55,998 nt of DNA from Candidatus Krumholzibacteriia bacterium (lineage in GTDB: Bacteria > Krumholzibacteriota > Krumholzibacteriia > G020349025): NCBI GenBank assembly GCA_035649275.1, contig DASRJW010000136.1:1-55998 (forward strand), written 5' to 3'. The notes under the pieces are model-generated. The model was not told where the DNA came from. It did not search any database and saw only the letters and a program-made list of their open reading frames with translations. The translations under genes and the position numbers were made by a program. Shown here in pieces: positions 19,356 through 27,136 of the stretch; the first letter of the stretch is position 1; each line of letters begins with the position of its first letter.

Positions 19356-20654
19356 ATGCCGTGCCGCATCGTGCTGGGAGCGCAGTGGGGCGACGAGGGC
19401 AAGGGTAAGATCGTCGATTACCTGAGCGCCGATGCGGACGCCGTGGTCCGCTGCCAGGGGGGCGCCAACGCCGGGCACACCGTGGTCGTCGGGGGCGCCA
19501 AGGTCGCCCTGCATCTGGTGCCCTCGGGGGCCCTGCGGCAGCACTGCGAGATCCTCCTCGGCAACGGCATGGTGGTGGACCCGCTGGCGCTCGGCGCCGA
19601 GATCAGCGCGCTCGAGAGCGCCGGGATCGAGATCCGTTCGCGCTTGCGCCTGAGCACGGCGGCGCACGCGGTGCTCCCGTACCACCGAGTGCAGGACCAG
19701 CTGGAGGAACGTCGGCGCGGCGCCGGCGGCATCGGCACCACCGGCCGCGGCATCGGGCCCGCCTACGCCGACAAAGCCGGGCGCTTCGGCCTGCAGCTCG
19801 GGCTCTTGCGCCAGCCGGCGGCGCGACTGCAGGAGACGTTGCGCCGCGCGGCGGAGCGCAAGCTCGAGTTGTTGCGGGCTCTCGATCCGGAGCTGGACTT
19901 TTCGGTGGACGAGATGGTGGAGCAAGTGGTCGCTGTCGCCGGCACGCTGGCGCCGCTCCTTTGCGACACCACCGCGCGCTTGCACGAGCTCCTCGACGAC
20001 GGCAAGCAGGTGCTCCTCGAAGGCGCGCAAGGGGTGCTTCTCGATCTCGATCACGGCAGCTATCCCTACGTGACCTCGAGTGCCTGCACCGCGGCCGGCG
20101 TGCTCGCCGGCTGCGGCCTCGCGCCGCGCGACGTGGACGGCGTGATCGGGGTGGCCAAGGCCTACTCCACCCGTGTGGGCAGCGGCCCTTTCCCGACCGA
20201 GATCCCCGGCGACACCGGCGAGCGGCTGCGGCAGCTGGGGCAGGAGTTCGGTGTCACCACCGGACGGCCGCGCCGCTGCGGCTGGTTCGATGCCGTCGCC
20301 GTGCGGCATGCGGTGCGGCTCTCGGGCTGCACCGAGCTCGCGCTCACCAAATTGGACGTGCTGGACGGCTTCGAGCGCCTGCGCGTCGCCGCGGCCTACG
20401 AGTGTGGCGGCCGCGTGCTGCGCCACTTCCCCAACGAAACCGAGACGCTGGAGAGCTGCACGCCGCGCTACGTCGAGATCGAAGGCTGGCAGGAACCCAC
20501 CGTCGCCTGCCGCCGGGAAGAGGAGTTGCCGCCGGCGGCGCGGCGTTACATCGCCCTCCTGGAAGAGCTCGTGGGTGTGACCGTGCGGCTCCTGTCGGTC
20601 GGTGCCGAGCGCGACAGCACGCTGCGTCTCGGCGCTGCCGCTCCGATACGGTAG
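19356..20654 (+). CDS. purA: Adenylosuccinate synthetase
   Basis: 432 residues. It makes adenylosuccinate from IMP, GTP and aspartate in AMP synthesis. The N-terminal GAQWGDEGKGKIVDYL holds the catalytic Asp and the GTP loop, GGANAGHTVVV carries the catalytic His, and GTTGRGIGPAYADK, LLEGAQGVLLDLDHGSYPYVTSS and GAERDSTL complete the family. ATG at 19356 opens the conserved core with GAGGGGGAG upstream; an earlier start at 19290 adds an unconserved leader. Length is normal and no residue looks lost. Confidence 0.97.
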   Translation: MPCRIVLGAQWGDEGKGKIVDYLSADADAVVRCQGGANAGHTVVVGGAKVALHLVPSGALRQHCEILLGNGMVVDPLALGAEISALESAGIEIRSRLRLSTAAHAVLPYHRVQDQLEERRRGAGGIGTTGRGIGPAYADKAGRFGLQLGLLRQPAARLQETLRRAAERKLELLRALDPELDFSVDEMVEQVVAVAGTLAPLLCDTTARLHELLDDGKQVLLEGAQGVLLDLDHGSYPYVTSSACTAAGVLAGCGLAPRDVDGVIGVAKAYSTRVGSGPFPTEIPGDTGERLRQLGQEFGVTTGRPRRCGWFDAVAVRHAVRLSGCTELALTKLDVLDGFERLRVAAAYECGGRVLRHFPNETETLESCTPRYVEIEGWQEPTVACRREEELPPAARRYIALLEELVGVTVRLLSVGAERDSTLRLGAAAPIR

Positions 20655-20728
20655 CCAGAGCGCCACCGCGGACCCTTGCACCGGAGCGTCCTGCGCTCGT
20701 CCTCTCAAGGCGGCCTCGGCTGCTTCGA

Positions 20729-20757
20729 TGGACAGACCCCTGCGTCAGTGATAAGAT
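20729..20757 (+). promoter_or_regulatory. Promoter candidate for tRNA-Lys
   Basis: TGGACA (20729-20734) and TAAGAT (20752-20757) with a 17-nt spacer, ending 28 nt before the tRNA. A short palindromic leader, GCATAGAG...CTCTTATGC, lies between. Confidence 0.5.
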
Positions 20758-20785
20758 GCGAGGCCGCATAGAGTTACTCTTATGC

Positions 20786-20861
20786 GAGCCGCTAGCTCAT
20801 CCGGTAGAGCATCTGCCTTTTAAGCAGACGGTGCCAGGTTCGAGTCCTGGGCGGCTCACCA
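20786..20861 (+). tRNA. tRNA-Lys (anticodon UUU)
   Basis: Acceptor GAGCCGC (20786-20792) pairs with GCGGCTC (20851-20857), followed by discriminator A and an encoded CCA. The D-arm GCTC...GAGC, the anticodon stem TCTGC/GCAGA with loop CTTTTAA (anticodon UUU) and the T-arm CCAGG TTCGAGT CCTGG are all intact. Confidence 0.96.
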
Positions 20862-20873
20862 AACCGCGACGAC

Positions 20874-20899
20874 GCGAGCCTCCCCGCCGGGAGGCTCGC
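20874..20899 (+). terminator. Strong hairpin after tRNA-Lys
   Basis: A perfect 11-bp stem, GCGAGCCTCCC (20874-20884) with GGGAGGCTCGC (20889-20899), and a 4-nt loop, starting 12 nt after the tRNA. Only scattered T residues follow, but position and strength suggest the tRNA terminator. Confidence 0.65.
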
Positions 20900-20913
20900 T
20901 GTCGTTCGCCGCT

Positions 20914-22512
20914 GTGGAGTCCTCTGTGGCGCTCCTGCCTCTGCCGCCGCGAGATCGGGTCCGCGGAACCTGCCGCTGGCTCGGCGCGCTCACCGTGCTC
21001 GCGCTCTGCCTGCGCCTGTTCCGCCTCGGCGCGCAAAGCATTTGGATCGACGAAGGGATGTCGCTCGGTTGGATCGGCGAGATCGAAGCGCGCGGCTGGC
21101 GGACGGTGTTGCAGGACATCCACGGTCCGCTGCACGCGCTGGCGATCTACGCTGCGAGCCGCATTTCGAGCGCCGAATGGTGCCTGCGCTTGCCGTCCGC
21201 CCTCGCCGGCAGCCTCGCCGTGCCGGCGCTGGCGGCGCTGGTGCGACGGCTGTGGGGCGAACGCGTGGCGCTCCTGGCGGCGGTCCTGGCGACATTTTCG
21301 CCCTTCGGTTTGTATTACTCGCAGGAAGTGCGCAACTACGCCTTCACACTCCTCTTCGCCAGTCTGATGCTGCTGGCGGCGCTGGACTGCGCCCAGAGGC
21401 CGCGCCCTCTCGCGGCCGGCCGTCTCGTCCTCGTCGAGTTGCTCGGCATCCTGAGCAACCTCAACGGTCTGTTCCTCGCCGGCGGCGTGCAAGTGTGGTT
21501 GTTTCTCGTCTGGCGGCGGAGTCGCCGTGCGCTCGTGGTGTGGGCGGCGAGTCAGGTGCTGCTCGGCGTGCTGCTGCTGCCGTATTTCCTGCAAGTGCAG
21601 AAGCAGGTGCGGGCCGAGCGGCTCGTGGGGGTGGAAGCCGGGATCGGGGAGAGCGAGCCGCTCCGCGGCGACACCACCTTGCATCCCATGGGCTTGCCGT
21701 ACACGGCGTACACCTTCGCTGCCGGCTACAGCTTGGGGCCGACGCTGGAAGAGTTGCGCCGTGATCCGGGCGCGGCGCTGGCGTGGCGGCACCTGCCCGC
21801 GCTCGCCCTCGTCCTCGCCGGCTTCGGTGTGCCTTTCGTGGTGGGCTTGCTGAAGCGAGCGAGCTGGCCCGCCGCCTGGCTGCTCGTGGTCCCGAGTTTG
21901 GCGGTGGCAGCATGTACGCTCTGGCTCGCCGCTCTGAACATCAAGCCTTTCAATCCACGTTATCTCTCGGTGCTGCAGCCCGCCTTCCTGGCTCTCGTGG
22001 CGCAAGGGATCTGGAGCTTGCCGCGGCGCGGGCGGATCGTGATCGCAACGATCGCGCTCGTCGGCAGCCTGTGGTCCTGCGGCAACTATCTCTTCGTGCC
22101 GCGCTATGGTCGAGACGACACGCGGGGCGTGGTGGAATACCTGCTGGCGCACGCGGGCGCCAAGGACCTCGTCCTGCACATCAATCTCGGCTTCTCGCTG
22201 CGCTACTACGATCGTCTGCCCCAGCAGATCCGTCTCGCCGAGCCAGGTAGCGGCGACAGCCCGGAGGCGGCACGGCGCTATCTCGACCGCATCGTCGGCG
22301 ATGCTCCCGTGCTCTGGTACCTCGAGTGCAGGCCAGAGAAGCTCGATCCCGCCGGCCATCTGCGCCAGGCCTGCGGCGAGCGCGCCTACAGCTCCAGCAC
22401 CCGTTCCTTCGTCGGCATCCAGGTACACCGTTTCCAGCTCGAACCGCCGCCACGACTCCATCCCCTGCGCCCTCCGGATCCGGGCCGGAGCGCTTCCGAG
22501 TCCCGTTCCTGA
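20914..22512 (+). CDS. Integral membrane glycosyltransferase, GT39/GT83 (ArnT/PMT-like) type
   Basis: 532 residues with about a dozen hydrophobic helices. The first luminal loop carries IWIDEGMS (Asp46-Glu47), the acidic pair typical of lipid-linked-sugar-dependent transferases of the GT-C fold (PMT/ArnT group), and FGLYYSQEVRNYAF is a second recurrent motif. Such enzymes use polyprenyl-phosphate sugars on the outer face of the inner membrane to modify proteins or lipids. The start is GTG at 20914 and is uncertain, since no clear Shine-Dalgarno is seen. The C-terminal ~100 residues form a soluble domain. The gene lies alone between tRNA-Lys and the DnaE-like gene; donor and acceptor are unknown. 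Confidence 0.8.
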   Translation: MESSVALLPLPPRDRVRGTCRWLGALTVLALCLRLFRLGAQSIWIDEGMSLGWIGEIEARGWRTVLQDIHGPLHALAIYAASRISSAEWCLRLPSALAGSLAVPALAALVRRLWGERVALLAAVLATFSPFGLYYSQEVRNYAFTLLFASLMLLAALDCAQRPRPLAAGRLVLVELLGILSNLNGLFLAGGVQVWLFLVWRRSRRALVVWAASQVLLGVLLLPYFLQVQKQVRAERLVGVEAGIGESEPLRGDTTLHPMGLPYTAYTFAAGYSLGPTLEELRRDPGAALAWRHLPALALVLAGFGVPFVVGLLKRASWPAAWLLVVPSLAVAACTLWLAALNIKPFNPRYLSVLQPAFLALVAQGIWSLPRRGRIVIATIALVGSLWSCGNYLFVPRYGRDDTRGVVEYLLAHAGAKDLVLHINLGFSLRYYDRLPQQIRLAEPGSGDSPEAARRYLDRIVGDAPVLWYLECRPEKLDPAGHLRQACGERAYSSSTRSFVGIQVHRFQLEPPPRLHPLRPPDPGRSASESRS

Positions 22513-22573
22513 TCGTTAAAAAGCATGATCACAATACCTTGAGAGAACTTTGGCGGGCCCGACAGAGAGCGGC

Positions 22574-22602
22574 TTGACTACTAAACGTTTGCATCCTACT
22601 AT
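22574..22602 (+). promoter_or_regulatory. Promoter candidate for the DnaE-like gene
   Basis: TTGACT (22574-22579) and TACTAT (22597-22602) with a 17-nt spacer, within an AT-richer patch (22515-22605). The -10 lies inside an inverted repeat GCAT-N6-ATGC (22591-22604) that could be an operator. The leader to the ATG at 22731 is ~120 nt. Confidence 0.6.
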
Positions 22603-22730
22603 GCATCTGTCGCCGTGTTGGCGTCGATCAACCCGCGGGGCGAAACCTGCAGACCAGGCGATCGGCCATCCACCAACCCGGATGGCGCGCGGGTCCGGCG
22701 GGCCACGACCCGTGGAGCGGAGGAGCGCAG

Positions 22731-25604
22731 ATGACGTACGTGCCCCTGACGGTTCGCACCGAATACAGCTTCTTCGACTCGCTCTGCCGTGTGCACGATC
22801 TCGTCGAGAGAGCCCGTGCCCTCGGCTTCGACGCTCTCGGTGTAGCCGACCTGCACGAGACCCTGGCGCTGCCGCGCTTCGCCCTGGCGGCGCGGGAGGC
22901 GGGCTTGCGCCCCCTCCTCGGTGCGCGTCTCCGTCTTCTCGAGGAGTTACCCCGCCGGGGCGACCGGAACGAACCTCCGCCGGAGCTGGTGCTCTTCGCC
23001 GCCGATACGGGCGGCTACCGCAACCTCCTCCACCTGGTCAGCCTGGCGCACCTGGAGCGCGGCCACGACGAGCCAGGCGTGACGCTGGCGGACCTGGAGA
23101 ACGCAGGCAACGGTCTGGTTGCCCTCGACGGCGGCCGCGAGGGTCCGGTGTACCGCGCCTACGGTGAAGAGCTCCCGGCGCAAGCCGAGCGCCTGGCAGC
23201 GCAGTTGCGCGAGGTGTTCGGGGTGGAGAACTTCTTCCTGCAGTTGCAACGCCACGGCGAGAGCGCCGAAACGCTGTACGAACCCTTCGTGCTCCACCTG
23301 GCGCGACGTCTCGGGCTCCGGGTGGTGGCAGCCAACGACACGCGCTACCTCGATGCCGAGGAAGCGCGGCAATATGAAGTGCTGCACTGTTTCGCCGCCG
23401 GCCGCACCGTGGCGGATCCCGCCCGGCGGCCGCCGCGTCCGCGGCAGCACCTGCGCAGCCCGGTGGAGATGCAACATCTCTTCCGCGACTTGCCCGAGGT
23501 GCTGGAGCAAACGCGTCGGGTGGCCGAACGCTGTCAGCTGGAACTGCAGCCGGAGCCCCGGGGAACGGCCGTCCTCCCCACCACCTCCGGCCGTGACCCG
23601 GGCCTCGAGCTCCGGCTGCAGTGTGAACGCGCCGCCTGCGATCGCTATGGCACGGTGCGCTACCAGGACGTGCCCGTCGAGGCCCGCGACCGGATCGCCC
23701 ACGAGCTGGAAAACATCGAAGAGAAGAAGCTGGCAAGCTGCTTTCTCCTTGTCCAGGACGTGGCGCGTCATGCCAAGGAGGAGGGCATCTCCTGTGGCCC
23801 CGGCCGCGGCAGCCTGGCGGGCAGCCTGGTAGCCCACCTGCTCGGCATCACGCCCCTCGATCCGCTCGCCCATGGCTTGCTCTTCGAGCGTTTCCTTTCT
23901 CGCTCCCGCCGCGGGCTCCCGGAATTCGAGCTCGAAGTGGAGCACCACCGGCGCGAAGAGCTGCTCGACTGGGTGCGGCGCCGTCTCGGTGGGCAGCGGG
24001 TCGCGGCCCTCGGCGTGGTGGAACGCCTGTCGACGCGGGGAGCCGTACGTTTGGCTGCCACCGCCCTCGGCAGCGACGCCGAAACCCGGACTGCCCTCGC
24101 TCGGGTTTTGCGCCTGCCCGAGGACGGGGCATGGTCCGAACCGGCGAAAGAGCGTGCACAGGCCTGGAACGATCCGCGCCTCAAGGTGCTCCTCGAGATC
24201 TCCACCCGCCTCGAAGGCCTGGCGCAGCGCCTCGTCGCCAGCCCGAGCGGGCTTCTGCTCGCGCCCGCGGGGCTGCATGGTCTGGTGGCGCTGGAACGGC
24301 AGACGAATGCACGGATCGTGGCGCAAGCCACGAGCGAGGACGCGGACCTGCTCGGCTGCTGGCGGCTGCACGTGCACGGCTCCCGGCACGCTAGCTTGCA
24401 GGCGGAGGCCGTGCAGCACCGGCAGCGCCGCACCGGGGCGTCCCTCGATCTGCAGGGGCTCAGCCTCGACGACGAATCCACCTACCGCTTGCTCGCTCGC
24501 GGCGCGACGCTGGGAATTCCGCAGCTCGAGAGCCCGCGGATGCAGGGATTGCTGCGTCAAGCGCAGCCGGCGCGTTTCTCCGCTCTCGTGGCCCTGCTGG
24601 CGGGCGAGCGCGGCGGAGTGCAAGAGCGTGCGAGTGCGGGGGCCTTGCCGGCGGCAACGCTGGCGCCAGCGCAAGACATTCTGCAGCGGACACGGGGAGA
24701 GCTGCTCTACGAGGAGCAATGGATGCAGCTGGCCGCGGCGTTCGGACACTACGACCTCGAGGAGGCCGACTCCCTGCGCGTCGCGCTCGTGCAACGTCAA
24801 TGGGGCAACCTGGCGGCACAGCGGGCGCGCTTCCTCTGCGGTGCCGTGGAGGGAGGGATCACGCTGCCGGTGGCGGAGGAGCTCTTCACGCGGCTGGTCG
24901 CGGCCGCGGGCTCCCTGGCGTGCGAGGCGCATGTGGCCTCGCAGGCGTTGCTGGCCTATCGCTCCGCCTATCTCGCTGCGCATCATCCGTTGGAGTTCTT
25001 CACCGCGCTGCTCAACCACGAGGTGGGACAACCGGAGCGTCACGAAGCGATCCTGCGCGAGGCCGTGGAGCGCCAGGTGCGGCTCCTGGACGTGGACATC
25101 CAGCGGAGCGCGAGCCAGTGCCGCATCGAAGACGAAGGCATTCGTCTGGGCCTGACCTTGGTGCGTCACATCGGAGCTGGACTGGCGGAGCGCATCATCG
25201 AAGAGCGCGAGCAGCACGGGCCCTTCCGCTCGCTGCAGGAATTCCGCCGCCGGCTGCACGAGCTGCCGCAGCGCGCCCTCGAGAGCCTGATCGGCGCCGG
25301 TGCTTTTGCCTCCCTCGGGACGCCCCGCACGCCGGTAGAACGCGGCGCTGCCGCGTCCCCGCGGCCGGGCCCGGCAGCGGCGCAGATGGAGCTGCCCTTC
25401 GGCGAGGTAGAGACACCGGGAGGCAGAGGAACGGAGCAGTCGACCACGCCCGGTGGAGCGCGAGGTCGCGGCGGCGCGTCACGCCGAGCCGCGAGCCGGA
25501 CCTCGCACCCTGGGGGGCGAGGAGTGGGTGGATCGCCCCGATTGTGGATCGTGGGCCGCATTCGTTCGCGTCACGGCGGCGAAGGCGAGACCCTGCGACC
25601 CTAG
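22731..25604 (+). CDS. DnaE-family (DNA polymerase III alpha/DnaE2-like) protein with lost catalytic sites
   Basis: 957 residues colinear with C-family polymerases: PHP-like N-terminus, palm (CGPGRGSLAGSLVAHLLGIT, LLFERFL), fingers (GIPQLESPRMQGLL, LLYEEQWMQLAAAFG, ADSLR), and HhH/thumb elements (GLTLVRHIGAGLAERIIEER). Yet key residues are gone. PHP HxHS reads LTVRTEYS and TDHG reads ADLHE. The catalytic PDxDxDF reads P397-EFELEV (Glu398 and Glu400 replace both Asp). The KxDFLG motif with the third Asp reads WRLHVHG, and RPGP is absent. Polymerase activity is unlikely. Near the C-terminus QMELPF (885-890) resembles a beta-clamp-binding motif, before a Gly/Arg/Pro-rich tail. lexA follows 87 nt later, suggesting an SOS-linked structural or regulatory role (inference). 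Confidence 0.85.
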   Translation: MTYVPLTVRTEYSFFDSLCRVHDLVERARALGFDALGVADLHETLALPRFALAAREAGLRPLLGARLRLLEELPRRGDRNEPPPELVLFAADTGGYRNLLHLVSLAHLERGHDEPGVTLADLENAGNGLVALDGGREGPVYRAYGEELPAQAERLAAQLREVFGVENFFLQLQRHGESAETLYEPFVLHLARRLGLRVVAANDTRYLDAEEARQYEVLHCFAAGRTVADPARRPPRPRQHLRSPVEMQHLFRDLPEVLEQTRRVAERCQLELQPEPRGTAVLPTTSGRDPGLELRLQCERAACDRYGTVRYQDVPVEARDRIAHELENIEEKKLASCFLLVQDVARHAKEEGISCGPGRGSLAGSLVAHLLGITPLDPLAHGLLFERFLSRSRRGLPEFELEVEHHRREELLDWVRRRLGGQRVAALGVVERLSTRGAVRLAATALGSDAETRTALARVLRLPEDGAWSEPAKERAQAWNDPRLKVLLEISTRLEGLAQRLVASPSGLLLAPAGLHGLVALERQTNARIVAQATSEDADLLGCWRLHVHGSRHASLQAEAVQHRQRRTGASLDLQGLSLDDESTYRLLARGATLGIPQLESPRMQGLLRQAQPARFSALVALLAGERGGVQERASAGALPAATLAPAQDILQRTRGELLYEEQWMQLAAAFGHYDLEEADSLRVALVQRQWGNLAAQRARFLCGAVEGGITLPVAEELFTRLVAAAGSLACEAHVASQALLAYRSAYLAAHHPLEFFTALLNHEVGQPERHEAILREAVERQVRLLDVDIQRSASQCRIEDEGIRLGLTLVRHIGAGLAERIIEEREQHGPFRSLQEFRRRLHELPQRALESLIGAGAFASLGTPRTPVERGAAASPRPGPAAAQMELPFGEVETPGGRGTEQSTTPGGARGRGGASRRAASRTSHPGGRGVGGSPRLWIVGRIRSRHGGEGETLRP

Positions 25605-25643
25605 GGTCGCGCTGTCCGGGGGTGGGCAGGGGACCTGGTTCCA

Positions 25644-25657
25644 GTGTATCTTTACAC
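25644..25657. promoter_or_regulatory. Palindrome upstream of lexA, possible LexA operator
   Basis: GTGTA-TCTT-TACAC, a perfect 5-bp dyad with a 4-nt centre, 34 nt before the lexA start codon. LexA proteins normally bind near their own promoter, so this is the best operator candidate. The same sequence is not found before the DnaE-like gene. Confidence 0.45.
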
Positions 25658-25691
25658 GCACCTCACACCAGTGCCAGACAAGGAGAGCCGC

Positions 25692-26306
25692 GTGGCTCCG
25701 AAACCGCTCACGGAGCGCCAGAGTTCGATCCTGGCCTTCATTGTCGAGACGATTCAGACGAGGGGTTTTCCGCCCACCCTGCGCGAGATCGGTCTAGCCT
25801 TTGGAATTCGCTCTACCAAGGGGGTCAACGACCACCTGGCGGCGCTGGAGCGCAAAGGGAAGATCCGTCGTCACGCCGACCTGAGCCGCGGCATCGAGGT
25901 CGTGGATCTGCCCTCCGCTGCGGAAGGCGAACGGGTGCCGCTGCTCGGGCGCATCGCCGCAGGAGCGCCGTTGCTCGCCACGGAAAACGTGGAAGAGACG
26001 TTCGTGCTCGATCGCAGCCTCGTGCGCGGCACCGACTTCATGCTCACCGTGCAAGGGAACAGCATGGTGGAGGCGCACATTTGCGACGGCGATCTGATCC
26101 TGGTGCGGGCGCAGGAGAGCGCCGAGGACGGCGAGATCGTCGCCGTGCTCGTGGACGAGGAAGCCACGGTGAAGCGCTTCTTCCGGCAAGGCCGGCTCGT
26201 GCGTTTGGAGCCGGCGAACGCAACTCTGCGCCCGGTGGTCGTCGACCCGGCGTCGGTGTCGGTGCGCATTCTCGGCAAAGTCGTCGGTGTCTTCCGCCTC
26301 CTTTGA
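25692..26306 (+). CDS. lexA: LexA repressor (SOS regulator, self-cleaving)
   Basis: 204 residues, normal for LexA. The N-terminal winged HTH reads LTERQSSILAFI then GFPPTLREIGLAFGIRSTKGVNDHL. The Ala90-Gly91 cleavage site (RIAAGAPL), the catalytic Ser124 (GNSMVE) and Lys161 (EATVKRFF) are all present, so RecA-stimulated self-cleavage should work. I take GTG at 25692, which has AAGGAGAG upstream and opens the HTH; an earlier in-frame start at 25644 would cover the palindrome proposed as operator. The HTH residues that read DNA differ from E. coli, so a different SOS box is expected. It is probably autoregulated and linked to the upstream DnaE-like gene. Confidence 0.95.
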   Translation: MAPKPLTERQSSILAFIVETIQTRGFPPTLREIGLAFGIRSTKGVNDHLAALERKGKIRRHADLSRGIEVVDLPSAAEGERVPLLGRIAAGAPLLATENVEETFVLDRSLVRGTDFMLTVQGNSMVEAHICDGDLILVRAQESAEDGEIVAVLVDEEATVKRFFRQGRLVRLEPANATLRPVVVDPASVSVRILGKVVGVFRLL

Positions 26307-26323
26307 GCCACGTCAGGATCTCT

Positions 26324-26342
26324 GACCCAGCTTCGCTGGGTC
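26324..26342 (+). terminator. Terminator-like hairpin after lexA
   Basis: A perfect 8-bp stem, GACCCAGC (26324-26331) / GCTGGGTC (26335-26342), with a TTC loop 17 nt after the lexA stop. No T-run follows, so termination strength is doubtful. Confidence 0.5.
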
Positions 26343-26378
26343 CGTCGAGAATGCGGACTGCTTCGCTCCGACCTGCGG

Positions 26379-26407
26379 TTGACAGGGTTTAGGGGGCGGT
26401 GTTAGCG
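26379..26407 (+). promoter_or_regulatory. Promoter candidate for tRNA-Glu
   Basis: A perfect -35 TTGACA (26379-26384) and a GC-type -10 TTAGCG (26402-26407) with a 17-nt spacer, ending 36 nt before the tRNA. The -10 is weak, so the call rests mainly on the -35 and position. Confidence 0.5.
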
Positions 26408-26443
26408 TGCCGGCCTCTGGCGACCCAGCCGCCCTCCTTTGGC

Positions 26444-26521
26444 GTCCCCATCGTCTAGGCTGGTCTAGGACTCCAGATTTTCGTTCTGGCAACACGGGTT
26501 CAAATCCCGTTGGGGACGCCA
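26444..26521 (+). tRNA. tRNA-Glu (anticodon UUC)
   Basis: Acceptor GTCCCCA (26444-26450) pairs with TGGGGAC (26511-26517), followed by discriminator G and an encoded CCA. The anticodon stem CCAGA/TCTGG with loop TTTTCGT gives anticodon UUC. The T-arm ACGGGTTCAAATCCCGT is intact. ATCGTCTAGGC at the 5' side is typical of tRNA-Glu. Confidence 0.95.
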
Positions 26522-26562
26522 TTTTGCCCGATCAGGTCGGGGCGTCGGCGCTTCCCCCCATC

Positions 26563-26571
26563 TGCTATGCT
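26563..26571 (+). promoter_or_regulatory. Extended -10 promoter candidate for the RRM gene
   Basis: TGcTATGCT (26563-26571), an extended -10 form, ~115 nt before the RRM start codon and 40 nt after tRNA-Glu. No -35 is clear. Confidence 0.4.
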
Positions 26572-26685
26572 CTCTCCATCCGGTCAGCTCCGGGCTGGAA
26601 ACGAGACGCCGACCGTCGCTGGTTGGGTCGGCGTCCTCGGCTCGGGTCGAGCGAATGTCGGAGCCGGTTCCTGGAGACGAATCAC

Positions 26686-27015
26686 GTGAAGAAACTGTAC
26701 GTCGGAAATTTGCCGTTCACCGCTACCGAGGCCGAGGTGCGCACCATGTTCGAGAAGCACGGGACGGTGCACTCCGTGGCCCTGATCAACGATCGGGAGA
26801 CGGGACGGCCGAGAGGCTTTGGCTTCGTCGAGATGGACGAGGACGGGGCCCAGGCTGCGATGCGGGCGCTGAACGGTTACGAGTGGAACGGCCGGCCTCT
26901 CAACGTCAACGAGGCGCAGGAACGTAAGCGGGGTGGCGGTGGCGGCTTCGGTGGCGGTGGCGGTGGCGGCGGCGGCGGATACGGCGGCGGCGGCGGGCGC
27001 AGGGAACGCTGGTAG
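26686..27015 (+). CDS. RRM-type RNA-binding protein with glycine-rich tail
   Basis: 109 residues. One RNA recognition motif fills residues 1-80: RNP2 is KLYVGNLPF at the N-terminus and RNP1 is RGFGFVEM, each with the aromatic residues that stack on RNA. A run of glycines with a few Phe/Tyr and a basic end (RRERW) forms the tail, as in bacterial and cyanobacterial cold-inducible Rbp proteins. It probably binds single-stranded RNA as a chaperone, perhaps under cold stress; regulation is not visible apart from a long ~110-nt leader. GTG at 26686 starts the first beta strand. A very strong terminator hairpin follows. Confidence 0.92.
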   Translation: MKKLYVGNLPFTATEAEVRTMFEKHGTVHSVALINDRETGRPRGFGFVEMDEDGAQAAMRALNGYEWNGRPLNVNEAQERKRGGGGGFGGGGGGGGGGYGGGGGRRERW

Positions 27016-27034
27016 ACCCGGCGCAGCGAACAGG

Positions 27035-27073
27035 GAGCCTCGTTCCGCGGCGGAACGAGGCTCTCGTTGTTTC
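27035..27073 (+). terminator. Rho-independent terminator after the RRM gene
   Basis: A perfect 13-bp stem, GAGCCTCGTTCCG (27035-27047) / CGGAACGAGGCTC (27051-27063), with a 3-nt loop and a T-rich tail (TCGTTGTTTC). It could also serve the convergent minus-strand gene that ends at 27137. Confidence 0.82.
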
Positions 27074-27136
27074 TGCCCTACCCGCTCGGGCGTGGGTGCC
27101 GCAGCGGCAGCGACCGCCGTCGAAGCGGATTCGGTC

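Noticed and set aside
22947-25259. 770-codon minus-strand frame opposite the DnaE-like gene
   Set aside because: Composition (His/Gln/Arg/Leu-rich) is the typical antisense shadow of a GC-rich gene; the sense protein has clear DnaE homology.
22731-25604. Explaining the DnaE-like losses as sequencing error or pseudogene
   Set aside because: The frame is open for 957 codons, and structural motifs around each lost residue are kept, which does not fit random decay.
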